Positions 42,136-52,014 of a stretch of 64,000 nucleotides of DNA are shown here, one piece after another. The notes beneath the pieces are model-generated. The model had not been told where the DNA came from. It made no database searches and worked only from the letters and a program-made list of their open reading frames with translations. The DNA is taken from positions 1 to 64,000 of the forward strand of contig CAOLHI010001019.1 in NCBI GenBank assembly GCA_948474755.1, given 5' to 3'. Position 1 is the first letter of the stretch, and every line of letters starts with the position of its first letter. The position numbers and the translations under genes were made by a program. Source of the DNA: Ctenosaura bakeri. Its lineage: Eukaryota; Chordata; Lepidosauria; Squamata; Iguanidae.

Positions 42136-43263
42136 CCGACAGGAAGAGAATTAGCTCGATGCATTGAATGCAATGGTGAATCAAAAACCAAGACAACCCA
42201 AACCCTGTTCCCTCTTCACCTGAAGAGTTAGTGGACTGCAAGGTCCTTTTGCACCTTGAATTCAGCCTGCAGGAAAGCATCTAATCTGTGAATGAAGGAA
42301 GATGGTGGAAGGAGGAGAGAGAAATTGTAATATTTTAAAAGCAGCTGAGAAATTGGGATGATAGGGAATTAATAGGGAATGTCCTTGTCAAATTAGGCCC
42401 AAAGACTGAGCATCACTAGATTAGGGTTTCCTCTGGAGATAACCGAGGAAGGACATAATTATGTGTAAGGAGAACCGCTTTAGTTGTTGAAAGGAGGGCT
42501 TCTTGGCCAAAGATAAGACTGGCGTTTTGTCCGCGGCCTTGAGTCGGAGCTGATGGGTTCCTCCACCTGAAAGCAAAAAGAAGTGAAAACTTTACTTTTC
42601 TTACAATCTAATGCTGGATCGAGGGAGGAGGAGGGTCAGGATGTGGAATAAAATAAAATAAGAAAAGCTGAATTTCAATAAGATGTCTGACAGCTTTTCC
42701 CAAGCACCCGTTGCCATAAATCTACTCCCGAATTGTCAGAGGCATAAAGTATTTTGATGAAACGCCACCGGAAAAATCATATTTATCGGGATGATTTGTT
42801 GATTCTGAATCTCTAAACAGTCCAGCACGCAGTAAAGCTTGGGGGATGAGGTGATTTATCACCACGGCTGCCGCTGCCTCCCCAAACGCTCCATCTGGCG
42901 ACGTGAAGGTGAGAGGAGAAAGCCAAAGATTTGGGAACCGTACTTGGAACAAAACAAAACAAAACGGCTGTGGGCTCACCCTGTGGCAAGAGTGGATTTC
43001 AATGGCAGCCCCTCAGCCTTATGACTTTGGAAACAACCACAAGCTCCAGAGAAGGAGAGCCTGTATCGCGTTTGTGTAGCGTAAGTCTACAATCACGTAG
43101 TTATATGTAGTGCTTGTGATTTGCCACCCTTGTGGAACCAATGGGGTATCGGCCCATGTGCCTGCCCATTGCCCATTTTTGTGCAACAGAAAAAGTCCCG
43201 TAGCTGTTTTTCCTAATCCCAGTTAATCACAAGGTATGTTGAAGATGTGCACCAGAATCCTAA
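42136..43263. other. Low-copy block, repeat-free
   Basis: About 1.1 kb. 42430-42960 is free of repeats and evenly composed (for example CCCGAATTGTCAGAGGCATA, GGATGATTTGTTGATTCTGA), a candidate conserved non-coding element. Minus frame 42722-42979 and others lack a known domain. A (AAAAC)n patch lies near 42950-42966. Confidence 0.4.
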
Positions 43264-43722
43264 AGAATCATAGAATCATAGAGTTGGAAGAGACCCCCGG
43301 GGCCATCCAGTCCAACCTCCTTCTGCCATGTAGGAACCCACATCAAAGCCCTCCCTTGGACAGATGACCATCCAGCCTCTGCTTAAAAACCTCCAAAGAA
43401 GGAGACGCCGCCACACTCCATGGAGGCTGCAGCAGATTCCACTGTTGAACTGCTCTTACCATCAGGAAGTTCTTCCTGAGGTTCAGGTGGAATCTCCTTT
43501 CCTGCAGCTTGAATCCATTGCTTCTTGTCCTAGTCTCTGGAGCAGCAGAAAACAAGTCCACACCCTCCTCTACGTGGCATCCCTTCAAATATTTAAGTGT
43601 GCCTGTCATGTCCCCTCTTAACCTTCTTTTTGTCAGGCTAAACATCCCCAGCTCCCTAAGCCACTCCTCAGAGGGCTTCATGGCTTCCAGACCCTTCAAC
43701 ATTTTGGTCGCCCTCCTCTGTA
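43264..43722 (-). mobile_element. CR1 LINE 3' part, reverse
   Basis: It opens AAGAATCATAGAATCATAGA. The minus-strand frame 43343-43702 encodes [18 protein letters not shown] and ends [16 protein letters not shown], the RT C-terminus. Confidence 0.95.
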
Positions 43723-43867
43723 TGTGACCTGTTATATTATGTAACTTTATAGATACGCCTAGCTATCTAGCAAGAGGCACTAAGAAATGCCTCTACTAAA
43801 TTGTAAAAGATGCAACTCAGACACCAGCAAGGGAGCCTGGTGGACATTGGGACCAATGCCATACACA

Positions 43868-44065
43868 TCCCATTGTGCTTTGGACCTATGGTGACCCCAC
43901 GAATTTCAGAGGGTTTTCTTAGGCAAGGAACATTCAGACCTGGTTTTGCTTGTTCCTTCCTCTGAAACGAAGCCAACAACATCTGATATTTATTGTTGGT
44001 CCCTCATCCAAGTACTAATCAGGCCTGTCCCTGCTTAGCTTCCAAGATCAGACACTACTTTAGGG
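43868..44065 (-). mobile_element. 5S-rRNA-derived SINE (5S-Sauria type), reverse
   Basis: 44000-44052 reads GTCCCTCATCCAAGTACTAA then TCAGGCCTGTCCCTGCTTAG and CTTCCAAGATCAGAC, the reverse complement of the 5S rRNA internal promoter region. 43868-43999 is the tail, with CCTATGGTGACCCCACGAAT and TTCCTTCCTCTGAAACGAAG, of the BovB/Sauria sort. It is therefore a Pol III retroposon, not a 5S gene: the 5S part is partial and the tail is LINE-related. Confidence 0.85.
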
Positions 44066-44429
44066 AATACATCTTCATAAAAGGCCTTGCATGTGCACAA
44101 AACCGAACTGAGTAGTTTTCCAATGTCCATCTTCACTTGGGACTGCTGTGATGTTACAATGTATGAGCATCTGATGTGCAATGGTAGCCAGGGGAGTGGG
44201 TGATGTGGAATGCACACTGATGTGCTTCCCAGTGTGCATATGCACACCAAGTAAGAAATACTGGAGCACAGCAGGAGCACCCAGGGTGCACCAGAAGTGC
44301 ACATTGATGCTCCCTCACCTGTGCCAAGATCTGCATGTTCACAGTTCACGAACAAGGTTTCACTTTGTTTCTGTAGCATAGCTGCAGGTTTGTAAAGTTA
44401 AGGAATGTAGATTGTGGTGTAAGACCATA
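44066..44429. other. Low-copy sequence rich in TGCACA motifs
   Basis: Repeated GTGCACA/TGTGCAT words at 44160-44310; the frames on both strands come from these. Possibly a decayed GC-rich element, as similar words occur at 17700-17830 and 51200-51290. Confidence 0.4.
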
Positions 44430-44623
44430 GACCATTTCTGCACTAGATTGTTATAGTGCTATTATTCCACTTTCAACATCCTATGGAATCCTGGGGTTTG
44501 CAGTTTCGGGAGGGGCCTTTAGGGATGGCCTCTGAGGCCCCTCCCTAAGCTGCAAACCCTAAGATTCCATAGGATGTTGAAAATGGAATAATAGCACTAT
44601 AGCAGTCTAGTGCAGAAATGGCC
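44430..44623. mobile_element. Foldback MITE
   Basis: GACCATTTCTGCACTAGATT at the left, AGTCTAGTGCAGAAATGGCC at the right. The centre is GGGATGGCCTCTGAGGCCCC, as at 49875. Flanks ATA/TTA differ by one base. 44655-44765, between this and the next copy, resembles a retroposon tail. Confidence 0.92.
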
Positions 44624-44771
44624 TTAGCTATCATCAAAATCATCACCATAATCATTTATGCTGTATCTTTTTTCCAAAATTGTGACTCAAGGCAGCTTAT
44701 AAATTAAGATGATTACAATACATTTAAGAACATGCACAATTTCAACATTAAAACAGAATTTATCTATTAAG

Positions 44772-44947
44772 GAAACTTTCCGCACTAGCCTGTTATAGCG
44801 TGATGATTCCACTTTCAACCTCCTCTGGAATCCTGGGGTTGGCAGTTTCGGGAGGGGCCGGCCGGCCCCTCCCGAAACTGCCAACCCCAGGTTCCAGAGG
44901 AGGTTGAAAGTGGAATCATCGCGCTATAACAGCCCAGTGCGGAACTG
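44772..44947. mobile_element. Foldback MITE
   Basis: AACTTTCCGCACTAGCCTGT at the left, ACAGCCCAGTGCGGAACTGG at the right, with a GGGAGGGGCCGGCCGGCCCC centre. Both termini have changed bases. Confidence 0.9.
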
Positions 44948-45865
44948 GAGAAGGTTAAGACAGTGTAAAACAAAAACTTAAGAATGAGTCTACAAGAGTT
45001 TCCCCACCTGCACCAATCTTTGCACTTCTATTTTTCTTTGTAGTTTAAGCTGTTTGCATCCTGAATATTAAGAAATACATGTGCTGATATGTTTGGGTCA
45101 GTAATTAATGGGAACAAAATGATCACCACCAGCATCACCACTTCCTCCTGGACCAGTTGCATGCAAAAAGTTGATCCATTTCCAGCCTGTTGTGTCTGCT
45201 GGTCTAGAGATGTGAAGGCCTGCAGGGCAGCAGGGGAGGGGGGAATAAAAATGGGGATTTTTAAAAAGCCCCATTTACTTTCAAAGCATTTTTTCCAGGA
45301 AAAAAAAAGAGGAAAAAATGGATTACACAAAGTTTTCTTTTAGAGTCACGAATAAAACATTTAAGATGAGGTATTCACCTATTTCCTTTCCCAAAATCAT
45401 GCCTAAAACCTATGTAAGAGGAAGACCTTTATGGAAAACTATGTACAATATCTCACATCATTGCAATTCTTGGTCTTGGTTTCCTTTTCTCAGTTCTTTT
45501 TATGGGAAAGAGAGTGTTATGTCTGCTCAACACTACGGAGAACTAGCAGAGACAAAATAATTTTCTATTTCACTTTTGATTTCTTCTGTTTTTTATTGCT
45601 TTCTTTTTCCTGCTGCTCAAACTGGTTTCTTATAGTTTCTAATAATATTTATAAGTTTCAAAAAAGTTCAGATGTTCCTTACAGTTGAGGCCTTTATGAT
45701 TCCATCGCTAACAAAAAAATAAAATAAAGAAAGATAAAGTCCTTTTGCCTTTAGAACCTGACTAAATGTTTAATATATCACATACAATAATTTCATGCTA
45801 AAGCAAGTCATCTAACGTATTTCACATCCCTAAAGTAAGACAGTGACTTTCAGACTCTGATTATT
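44948..45865. other. Low-copy AT-rich block
   Basis: No recognised repeat or gene. Frames at 45028-45330 (minus) and 45318-45688 (plus) have no domain and reflect local A/T runs. Confidence 0.4.
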
Positions 45866-45943
45866 AAATGCCTTCAAGTCAACACTATCCTAGAGTTTCT
45901 TTCTTCAGATTTCTGCAGAACGAGATTGCCATGGCCTTTTCTT

Positions 45944-46651
45944 GGCCATTTCCGCACTACACTCTTATAGCGCAATGATTCCACTTTCAACATCCTATGG
46001 AATCCTGGGGTCTGCAGTTTTGGGAGGGGCCGGCCGGCCCCTCCCGAGACTGCAAACCCCAGGATTCCAGAGGATGTTGAAAGTGGAATCATCGTGCTAT
46101 AGAATCATAGAATCATAGAAATGTAGAGTTGGAAGAGACCCCAGGGGCCATCCAGTCCAACCCCCTTCTGCCATGCAGGAACACCCTCAAAGCACTCCCT
46201 TTGACAGATGGCCATCCAGCCTCTGCTTAAAAACCTCCAAGGAAGGAGCCTCCACTACACTTCGAGGCAGCAGATTCCACTGCCAGACAGCCCTGACCGT
46301 CTGGAAGTTCTTCCTGAGGTTCAGGTGGAATCTCCTTTCCTGCAGCTTGAATCCATTGCTCCTTGTCCTGGTCTCTGGAGCAGCAGAAAACAAGCCCTCT
46401 CCTTCCTCTACATGGCATCCCTTCAAATATTTAAACATGGCTATCATGCCCCCTCTTAACCTTCTCTTCTGCAGACTAAACATCCCCACCTCCCTAAGAT
46501 GTTCTTCATAGGGCTTCATGGCTTCCAGACCCTTCACCATTTTGGTCGCCCTCCTCTGGACCTGCTCCAGCTTGTCAATATCCTTCTTGAATTGGGGTGC
46601 CCAGAACTGGACACAGTATTCCAGATGGGTAAGAGTGTAGTGAGGAAATTT
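45944..46651. mobile_element. Foldback MITE split by CR1
   Basis: The left arm and most of the right arm are 45944-46100 (GGCCATTTCCGCACTACACT to GGAATCATCGTGCTAT). The last part of the right arm (AAGAGTGTAGTGAGGAAATT) lies at 46630-46649, beyond a CR1. Together they rebuild a standard 180-bp palindrome. Confidence 0.88.
46101..46628 (-). mobile_element. CR1 LINE inside the foldback MITE, reverse
   Basis: It opens AGAATCATAGAATCATAGAA and runs to ACACAGTATTCCAGATGGG. The minus strand encodes [20 protein letters not shown] through [13 protein letters not shown] without a stop within that stretch. Confidence 0.95.
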
Positions 46652-46751
46652 CAGAGAGTGTGACTTGCCCAGGGTCACCCAGTGGATTTCCATAGCTGAG
46701 CAGCAATTTGAACCCTGGTCTACCTGGACCTGTACATCATGCTAGTTCCAA

Positions 46752-47245
46752 TATGGCATCAATAGGACTATGGTGTCAGATCGAGAAAAGTAATAGGACC
46801 ACTCTGTTCTGCTTTGGTCAGACCACATCTGGAATACCGTGTCCAATTTTGGGCATTACAGTTCAGGAACATTATATAGCATTATAGAAATAGCAACAGC
46901 AGTCACATTTCTATACCGCTTATCAGTGCTAAGCACTTTCTAAGCAATTTACAAGCAGCCACTGCTCCAGAGACCAGGACAAGGAGCAATGGATTCAAGC
47001 TGCAGGAAAGGAGATTCCACTTGAACCTCAGGAAGAACTTCCTGACAGTCAGAGCTGCCCAGCAGTGGAATCGGCTGCCTCCATGGAGTGTGGTGGAGTC
47101 TCCTCCTTCTTTGGAGGTTTTGAAGCAGAGGCTGGATGGCTGTCTCTTGGGAATGCTTTGATGGGTGTTCCTGCATAGCAGGGTGTTGGACTGGATGGCC
47201 CCTGGGGTCTCTTCCAACTGTGTGATTCTATGATTCTAGGAAAGC
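46752..47245 (+). mobile_element. CR1 pieces flanking a SINE tail
   Basis: 46752-46868 (ATGGCATCAATAGGACTATG to AGTTCAGGAAC) and 46963-47245 (CTGCTCCAGAGACCAGGACA to the tail TGTGATTCTATGATTCTA). CR1 sequence between them is missing, so the copy was deleted as well as interrupted. Confidence 0.88.
46876..46960 (-). mobile_element. 3' part of a tRNA-derived SINE with L2-like tail
   Basis: ATAGAAATAGCAACAGCAGT and CTATACCGCTTATCAGTGCT are the reverse of the tail seen at 63090-63187 (CACTGATAAG...GCTGTTGCTATTGC). The head is absent. Confidence 0.75.
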
Positions 47246-47280
47246 AGGAAAGGATATATGAGCTGGCCTTCTGTTCAAGC

Positions 47281-47695
47281 CATGAAGTACTAGGAGGAAT
47301 GGCTTAGGGAGCTGGGTATGTTTAGTCTGCAGAAGAGAAGGTCAAGAGGGGACATGATAGCCATGTTTAAATATTTGAAGGGATGTCATGTTGAAGAGGG
47401 AGCAGGCTTGTTCTCTACTGCTCCGGAGACTAGAACAAGGAGCAATGGATTCAAGCTGCAGGAAAGGAGATTCCACCTGACCCTCAGGAAGAACTTCCTG
47501 ATGGTCAGGGCTGTCCGGCAGTGGAATCGGCTGCCTCCATGGAGTGTGGTGGAGTCTCTTCCTTCTTTGGAGGTTTTTAAGCAGAGGCTGGATGGCCATC
47601 TGTCGGGAGTGCTTTGAGGGTGTTCCTGCATGGCAGAAGGGGGTTGGACTGGATGGCCCCTGGGATCTCTTCCAACTCTATGATTCTATGAATCC
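47281..47695 (+). mobile_element. CR1 LINE 3' part
   Basis: The open frame 47318-47617 encodes [20 protein letters not shown] and ends [15 protein letters not shown]. The tail is TATGATTCTATGAATC. Confidence 0.95.
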
Positions 47696-47724
47696 TCTAG
47701 AGGAGAAAAGCGGGGTATAAATAA

Positions 47725-47735
47725 AGATGATGATA

Positions 47736-47773
<38 letters not shown>

Positions 47774-47789
47774 AATAATAATAATAATA

Positions 47790-47835
<46 letters not shown>
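47725..47835. repeat. (GAT)n-(AAT)n compound microsatellite
   Basis: GAT units to about 47770, then about twenty AAT units with a few changes. On the left is a retroposon tail (GCGGGGTATAAATAAA), on the right a tRNA-SINE in reverse. Confidence 0.96.
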
Positions 47836-47838
<3 letters not shown>

Positions 47839-47995
47839 AATGTGTTTAGCTAGTTGCTCCCAACAAACTGGGTACTTATTTTACTGACCTATGGAAGGAT
47901 TGAAGGCTGAGTCAACCTGGAGCCCGGCAGGATCAAACTCACAATGTTGTGGCTGCAGTACCGGCATTTAACTGTTGCTCAACCAGGGCTCTTCC
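47836..47995 (-). mobile_element. tRNA-derived SINE with L2-like tail, reverse
   Basis: CAAACTGGGTACTTATTTTA, GATTGAAGGCTGAGTCAACC and GTGGCTGCAGTACCGGCATT; the reverse head (tRNA boxes) is at the right, CAACCAGGGCTC. Same family as 48319, 56126 and 62966. Confidence 0.9.
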
Positions 47996-47999
47996 AATA

Positions 48000-48710
48000 G
48001 ACAAGATGGAACACGTCCAGAAGAGGGAGACTAAAATTGTCAACGGCTTGGAAACCATGAAGCCCTGTGAGGAGCAGCCTGTGGAGCTGGGTATGTTTAG
48101 CTTGGAGAAGAGAAGGTTAAGAGGGGGGCATAATAGCCATGTTGAAATATTTGAAGGGATGTCATATGGAGGATGGAGCAAGCCTGTTTTCTGCTGCTCC
48201 AGAGACTATGGCATGGAGCAATGGATTCAAAGTACAGAAAAAGCGATGCCATGTAAACATGAGGAAGAACTCCCTGACAGTAAGAGGAGCTCAACAGTGG
48301 AATGCGCTGCTGCTTCAGTTTTTTTTATTATTTATTTGTATCCCGCCTCTCCATATGGATCAAGGCGGCAAACAACTTACAAATAGCATGTATTTCAAAA
48401 CATTTCTATACATGCCCCCAACAAGCTGGGTACTCATTTTACCGACCTGCAGAAGGATGGAAGGCTGAGTCAACCTTGGAGCCTGGCAGGATCGAACTCA
48501 CAACCTTGTGGCTGCAGTACCGGCATTTAACCACTGCACCACCAAGGCTCCTGTGCCACTAGGGCTTCAGTTGAGTGTGGTGGAGTCTCCTTCCTTCTTT
48601 GGAGGTTTTTAAAGGGAGTGGATGGCCACCTGTCAAAGGGAGTGCTTGGACTGTGGCAGAATGGGGTCAGACTGGATGGCCCTTGTGGTGTCTTCCAGCT
48701 CTAGCATTCT
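48000..48710 (+). mobile_element. CR1 LINE 3' part split by a SINE
   Basis: 48000-48318 (AGACAAGATGGAACACGTCC to GCGCTGCTGCTTCAG) and 48571-48710 (TTGAGTGTGGTGGAGTCTCC to AGCTCTAGCATTCT). Removing the SINE and one TSD restores the CR1 reading. Confidence 0.93.
48319..48563 (-). mobile_element. tRNA-derived SINE inside CR1, TSD GCTTCAG
   Basis: The left end is TTTTTTTTATTATTTATTTG, TATCCCGCCTCTCCATATGG; the reverse tRNA-like head is CCACTGCACCACCAAGGCTC at the right. GCTTCAG at 48312-48318 and 48564-48570 is a perfect 7-bp duplication. Confidence 0.93.
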
Positions 48711-49189
48711 CCACATCTCCTACCAAACCCAGACCCAGAGGTCTGTGCCCCTCTGCAATGCCACCGCAGCAGCAGCAGCAGCAACCTTGGGTGGACTCCT
48801 TTCCGCCGGCCCGTCAGCAAAGGAGGCAGCGGCCGGCTTGTGCGTGGAGCAGCCCTCCTCTTCTCTGCTCCCCCCCAGCTCTAATTTACTGCCAAGGGCT
48901 GTTCTCCAAATTCCTCCAAAGAGGGAGGGAAACGATGATTTATTTCACAGCCACCTTGGCAGGCTTCCGCCAAGAGCTTTTATCATAATTACAGGTGTAA
49001 AACGCCAGGGCCCATAATTTTTCAAAGAAATGGCTGAGGATTACATTTCTCTTCCTGAACACGCGAAAAACATTTGATGTGCAGACCTCTAACGGCTTTT
49101 AAACAGACATTTGAATGACAGGGGAGAGGCGATGGGGTTACTTGGGACAACGCTCCCCCTAAATAAGGCCTGCAGCCCCCATTGCAGTT
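48711..49189. other. Low-copy block, repeat-free
   Basis: A (CAG)n run of about five units at 48765-48782 accounts for the Gln/Ala-rich frames. 48930-49110 (ATGATTTATTTCACAGCCAC, AGCTTTTATCATAATTACAG) looks like constrained non-coding DNA. No gene recognised. Confidence 0.4.
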
Positions 49190-49499
49190 GTGCATGTTGG
49201 CCCAGATTTATTTATCTATTTATTTCATATATTTATTTATTTGCATGTTTGGGTCCCTTCCTATATCTGAACATCCCAGGGCAGCTTGCAAAAAAATGAA
49301 GTTAAAACAATAAAGAACAATAAATTTGAAAGGGTAAAAAATTATCATCGTTATCATTATTAGGATGTAATTAGTTTATATCATTTTTTCCAAAGTTGAG
49401 ACTTAAAGCAGCTCACAATTCGAAAGAACAAAAGGATTTAAAAACATACAAAAAGCAAATATTAAAATAGAACCAAACTATTTACACTATTAAAACAAT
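49190..49499. repeat. Degenerate retroposon tails, T/A-rich
   Basis: (TTTA)n-like stretch at 49206-49242 followed by CCCAGGGCAGCTTGCAAA, and again GTTGAGACTTAAAGCAGCTC at 49394. Both resemble the 'TTTATATCCCGCC...AAGGCAGCTTACAA' tails of squamate retroposons. Family unresolved. Confidence 0.4.
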
Positions 49500-49677
49500 T
49501 TGTTGTTGGGTGTCTTCAAGCCACTTCGAACTTATGGCAACCCTAAGACAAACGTATCACGGGCTTTTCTTGGGCTGAGAGAGTGGGACACACCCAAGGT
49601 CATCCGGTGGGCTTCCATGACCAAGCAGGGTCTGCAGGACCATAGTCCGAGCCTCGAATTGCTACACCACGCTGGCA
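49500..49677 (-). mobile_element. Sauria-type SINE, reverse
   Basis: TTGTTGTTGGGTGTCTTCAA is the reverse tail; AACTTATGGCAACCCTAAGA and GGGCTTTTCTTGGGCTGAGA are the middle; the reverse head is ATTGCTACACCACGCTGGCA. Confidence 0.93.
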
Positions 49678-49874
49678 CCTCACTAAAAGATATAAAATGG
49701 AATGTAAAAAGATAAAGCTCTTAAAAACATCATTTGAAAGGATACCGCACCCCTAGCCTGCTCTTTAAAAACTTCTGCTTTAAATCAAATTGTAAATAAA
49801 AATATATATTAAGTCATTTACCAGTTAAAAACCTGGGCTTGTATCCAGTATTGTAGTTCTGGGTTTGCAACCTA

Positions 49875-50068
49875 GGCTATTTCCACACTAGACTATTATA
49901 GTGCTATGATTCCATTTTCAACCTCCTATGGAATCCTGGGGTTTGCAGTTTAGGGAGAGGTCTTTGGGGATGGCCTGTGAGGCCCCTCCCTAAACTGCAA
50001 AGGCCAGGATTGCATAGGAGGTTGAAAGTGGAATCATCGCACTAGAACAGTCTAGTGTGGAAACGGCC
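49875..50068. mobile_element. Foldback MITE
   Basis: GGCTATTTCCACACTAGACT at the left, AGTCTAGTGTGGAAACGGCC at the right; the centre is GGGGATGGCCTGTGAGGCCC. Flanks CTA/CTG differ at one base. Confidence 0.92.
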
Positions 50069-50102
50069 CTGGAGTTATAGATCTGTATTGAATAAGTCTA
50101 TA

Positions 50103-50299
50103 GGCCTTTCCACACTATCCTGTTACTGTACGATTATTCCACTCACATCTTGTGGAATCCTGGGCTTTGCAGTTTCGGGAGAGGCTTTTTGGCTTCTCAG
50201 CCGGAGAGGTCTTTGGCCTCAGCAAACTGCAAACCCCAGAAGTCCACAGGAGGTTGAAAGTGCAATCGTAGCACTATAACAGTGTAGTGCGGAAAGGCC
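50103..50299. mobile_element. Foldback MITE
   Basis: GGCCTTTCCACACTATCCTG at the left, CAGTGTAGTGCGGAAAGGCC at the right. Only 34 bp from the preceding copy. No TSD seen. Confidence 0.92.
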
Positions 50300-50644
50300 C
50301 TGTCTTCCTGTTAACCTATGTAAGAACCACTTCTATCCACTTTAAAAGCGAGTCACCCGACTTGGCAAAGGGGCTCCATTCATCTGGTGATCAGGATGTT
50401 TCCGCCCCGTCCCCCCAATGAGACGGCAACCCTCGAAAGCAAGCCCCCCGTCGCAAGTGCTCGTCACAGCTTCTCTTGCTAGCAGGAGACGGGTAGAGAC
50501 GCTGCATCCTCAACAGAGCTCCTTGGCCTGATCCGGCAGCTGACTCTTCAGGAGGACTCGGGGAGGACGTCAGGCCCCGAGGCATGACGTTGGCATAGCT
50601 AAGGAGGTGCAGACTAATTAGCACCAGTTAACACCAGTTCGGTG
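50300..50644. other. Low-copy sequence
   Basis: Repeat-free and moderately GC-rich. The minus frame 50391-50624 has no domain. Confidence 0.4.
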
Positions 50645-50922
50645 ACGTGATAGCCAGCTCGAAATATTTGAAGGGATGTCACGTTGAAGATGGAGCAAGC
50701 TCATTTTCCAGAGACACTATGGAGCAATGGATTCAAACGACAGGGAAAGAGATTTCATCTAAACATCGGGAAGAACTTCCTGACGGAAAGAGCCATCCAA
50801 GAATGGAATGCGCTGCCTGGGAGTCTCCTTCTTTGGAGGGGTTACAGAGGCTGGGTGGCCATTTGTCAAAGGGAGGGCTTGGATTGTGTGTCTTCGTGCA
50901 CGGCAGAAAGGGGGTTGGACTC
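50645..50922 (+). mobile_element. CR1 3' part, tail replaced
   Basis: ATAGCCAGCTCGAAATATTT and GGAGCAATGGATTCAAACGA run to AGGGGGTTGGACTC, where a foldback element begins. The CR1 tail does not reappear after it. Confidence 0.9.
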
Positions 50923-50923
50923 A

Positions 50924-51120
50924 GGCCATTTCCGCACTAGACTGTTATAGCGCTATTATTCCACTTTCAACAGCATATGGAATCCTGGGGTTTGCAGTTT
51001 TGGGAGGGGTCTCAAAGGCTTAAACCCTCAAAGGCCTCTCCCTAAACTGCAAAGCCCAGGATTCCATAGAATGTTGAAAGTGGAATCATAGCGCTGTAAC
51101 AGTCTAGTGCGGAAATGGCT
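50924..51120. mobile_element. Foldback MITE next to CR1
   Basis: GGCCATTTCCGCACTAGACT at the left, AGTCTAGTGCGGAAATGGCT at the right. Flanks TCA/TTG do not match, so one flank was probably lost with the CR1 tail. Confidence 0.92.
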
Positions 51121-52014
51121 TTGGTCTCCAGGATCATGGTCCAATGCTCAAACCACCACACAGCCATTATTCAATTGGGTTTGAAATGGTGGCCCTTTTT
51201 TGTGTGCAGCCGTGCAGCTAAGGCAACATACACAACCAAACACACACCTCATGCACTTGTGCATCTCTATGCACAGTGGCACATCTCCTTTTGCACAACC
51301 TCCAACTGAAGGGACCCATTCTGCACCGGACAAAAACGCCCAACTGTTTCTGCAGGGGAAGTTACACATGTGGAAGCCATGCATGGGATTCCGGCTAATT
51401 CTCTTCCTATATTCCATGGGGTTCTTCCATTATTCAAGCCGGTTGGAAAGCAGAGGAATTCGGAGGGGCGCAAGGGACCTGCTGAGACAGGGCATCTCCC
51501 CACCCCCACTCCCTCCGTACGGCTGATGCTCAAGATGCAGTTCTTTCGGCCTCTTCTCCCGCTCCGTCTTGTGACCGCAAGGAGCACAGGGTTATCCCAA
51601 CATGTTATAATACACTCTGGGGTGTCTTATTACTTGAAATATGCTGCACAAATATAACTCGGGTAGCTTATCTTGGCCCAGCTGCTTTCTATAAAAAGTC
51701 TCTCTGCGTAGGCCTCAGGGGTTCTCTCCCCATGCGGGGAGGATCTGTTGCTTTCCGTAGCTTCACTCTGTCCAGAATGGTTCCAGCTGCCTCTTTCTGG
51801 TTCCCCTGGCTTACTCCTGAGCTACCCAAAGTCAAAGGTCCCCGCTTGGGTGGCCGTGCAGGATGCAAATGACAGTGATGCTCAAACACCCCAGCCAGTT
51901 GTTGCCCTTGGTGGCCACAGTGGTGGCACCAAATCTCTAGAAAGAGAAGTGGCAAGGGCCAAACTGTAGCTTGAAAGAGTGACCTCTCTAACCCAGAAGT
52001 TCTTCCTCTTTCTT
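51121..52014. other. Low-copy block
   Basis: CA/TG-rich words at 51200-51290 resemble 17700-17830. Nothing else is recognised. Overlapping frames at 51200-51587 have no domain. Confidence 0.4.

Larger units (their letters stand above)
45866..46745 (-). mobile_element. Decayed Sauria-type SINE, reverse, split by a foldback element
   Basis: 45866-45943 (AATGCCTTCAAGTCAACACT to GCCATGGCCTTTTCTT) is the reverse tail part. 46652-46745 (AGAGTGTGACTTGCCCAGGG to CTGGTCTACCTGG) is the reverse head part. They join across the 45944-46651 insertion. Confidence 0.75.

Noticed and set aside
44000..44052. Functional 5S rRNA gene
   Set aside because: Only part of the 5S sequence is present and it is fused to a SINE tail.
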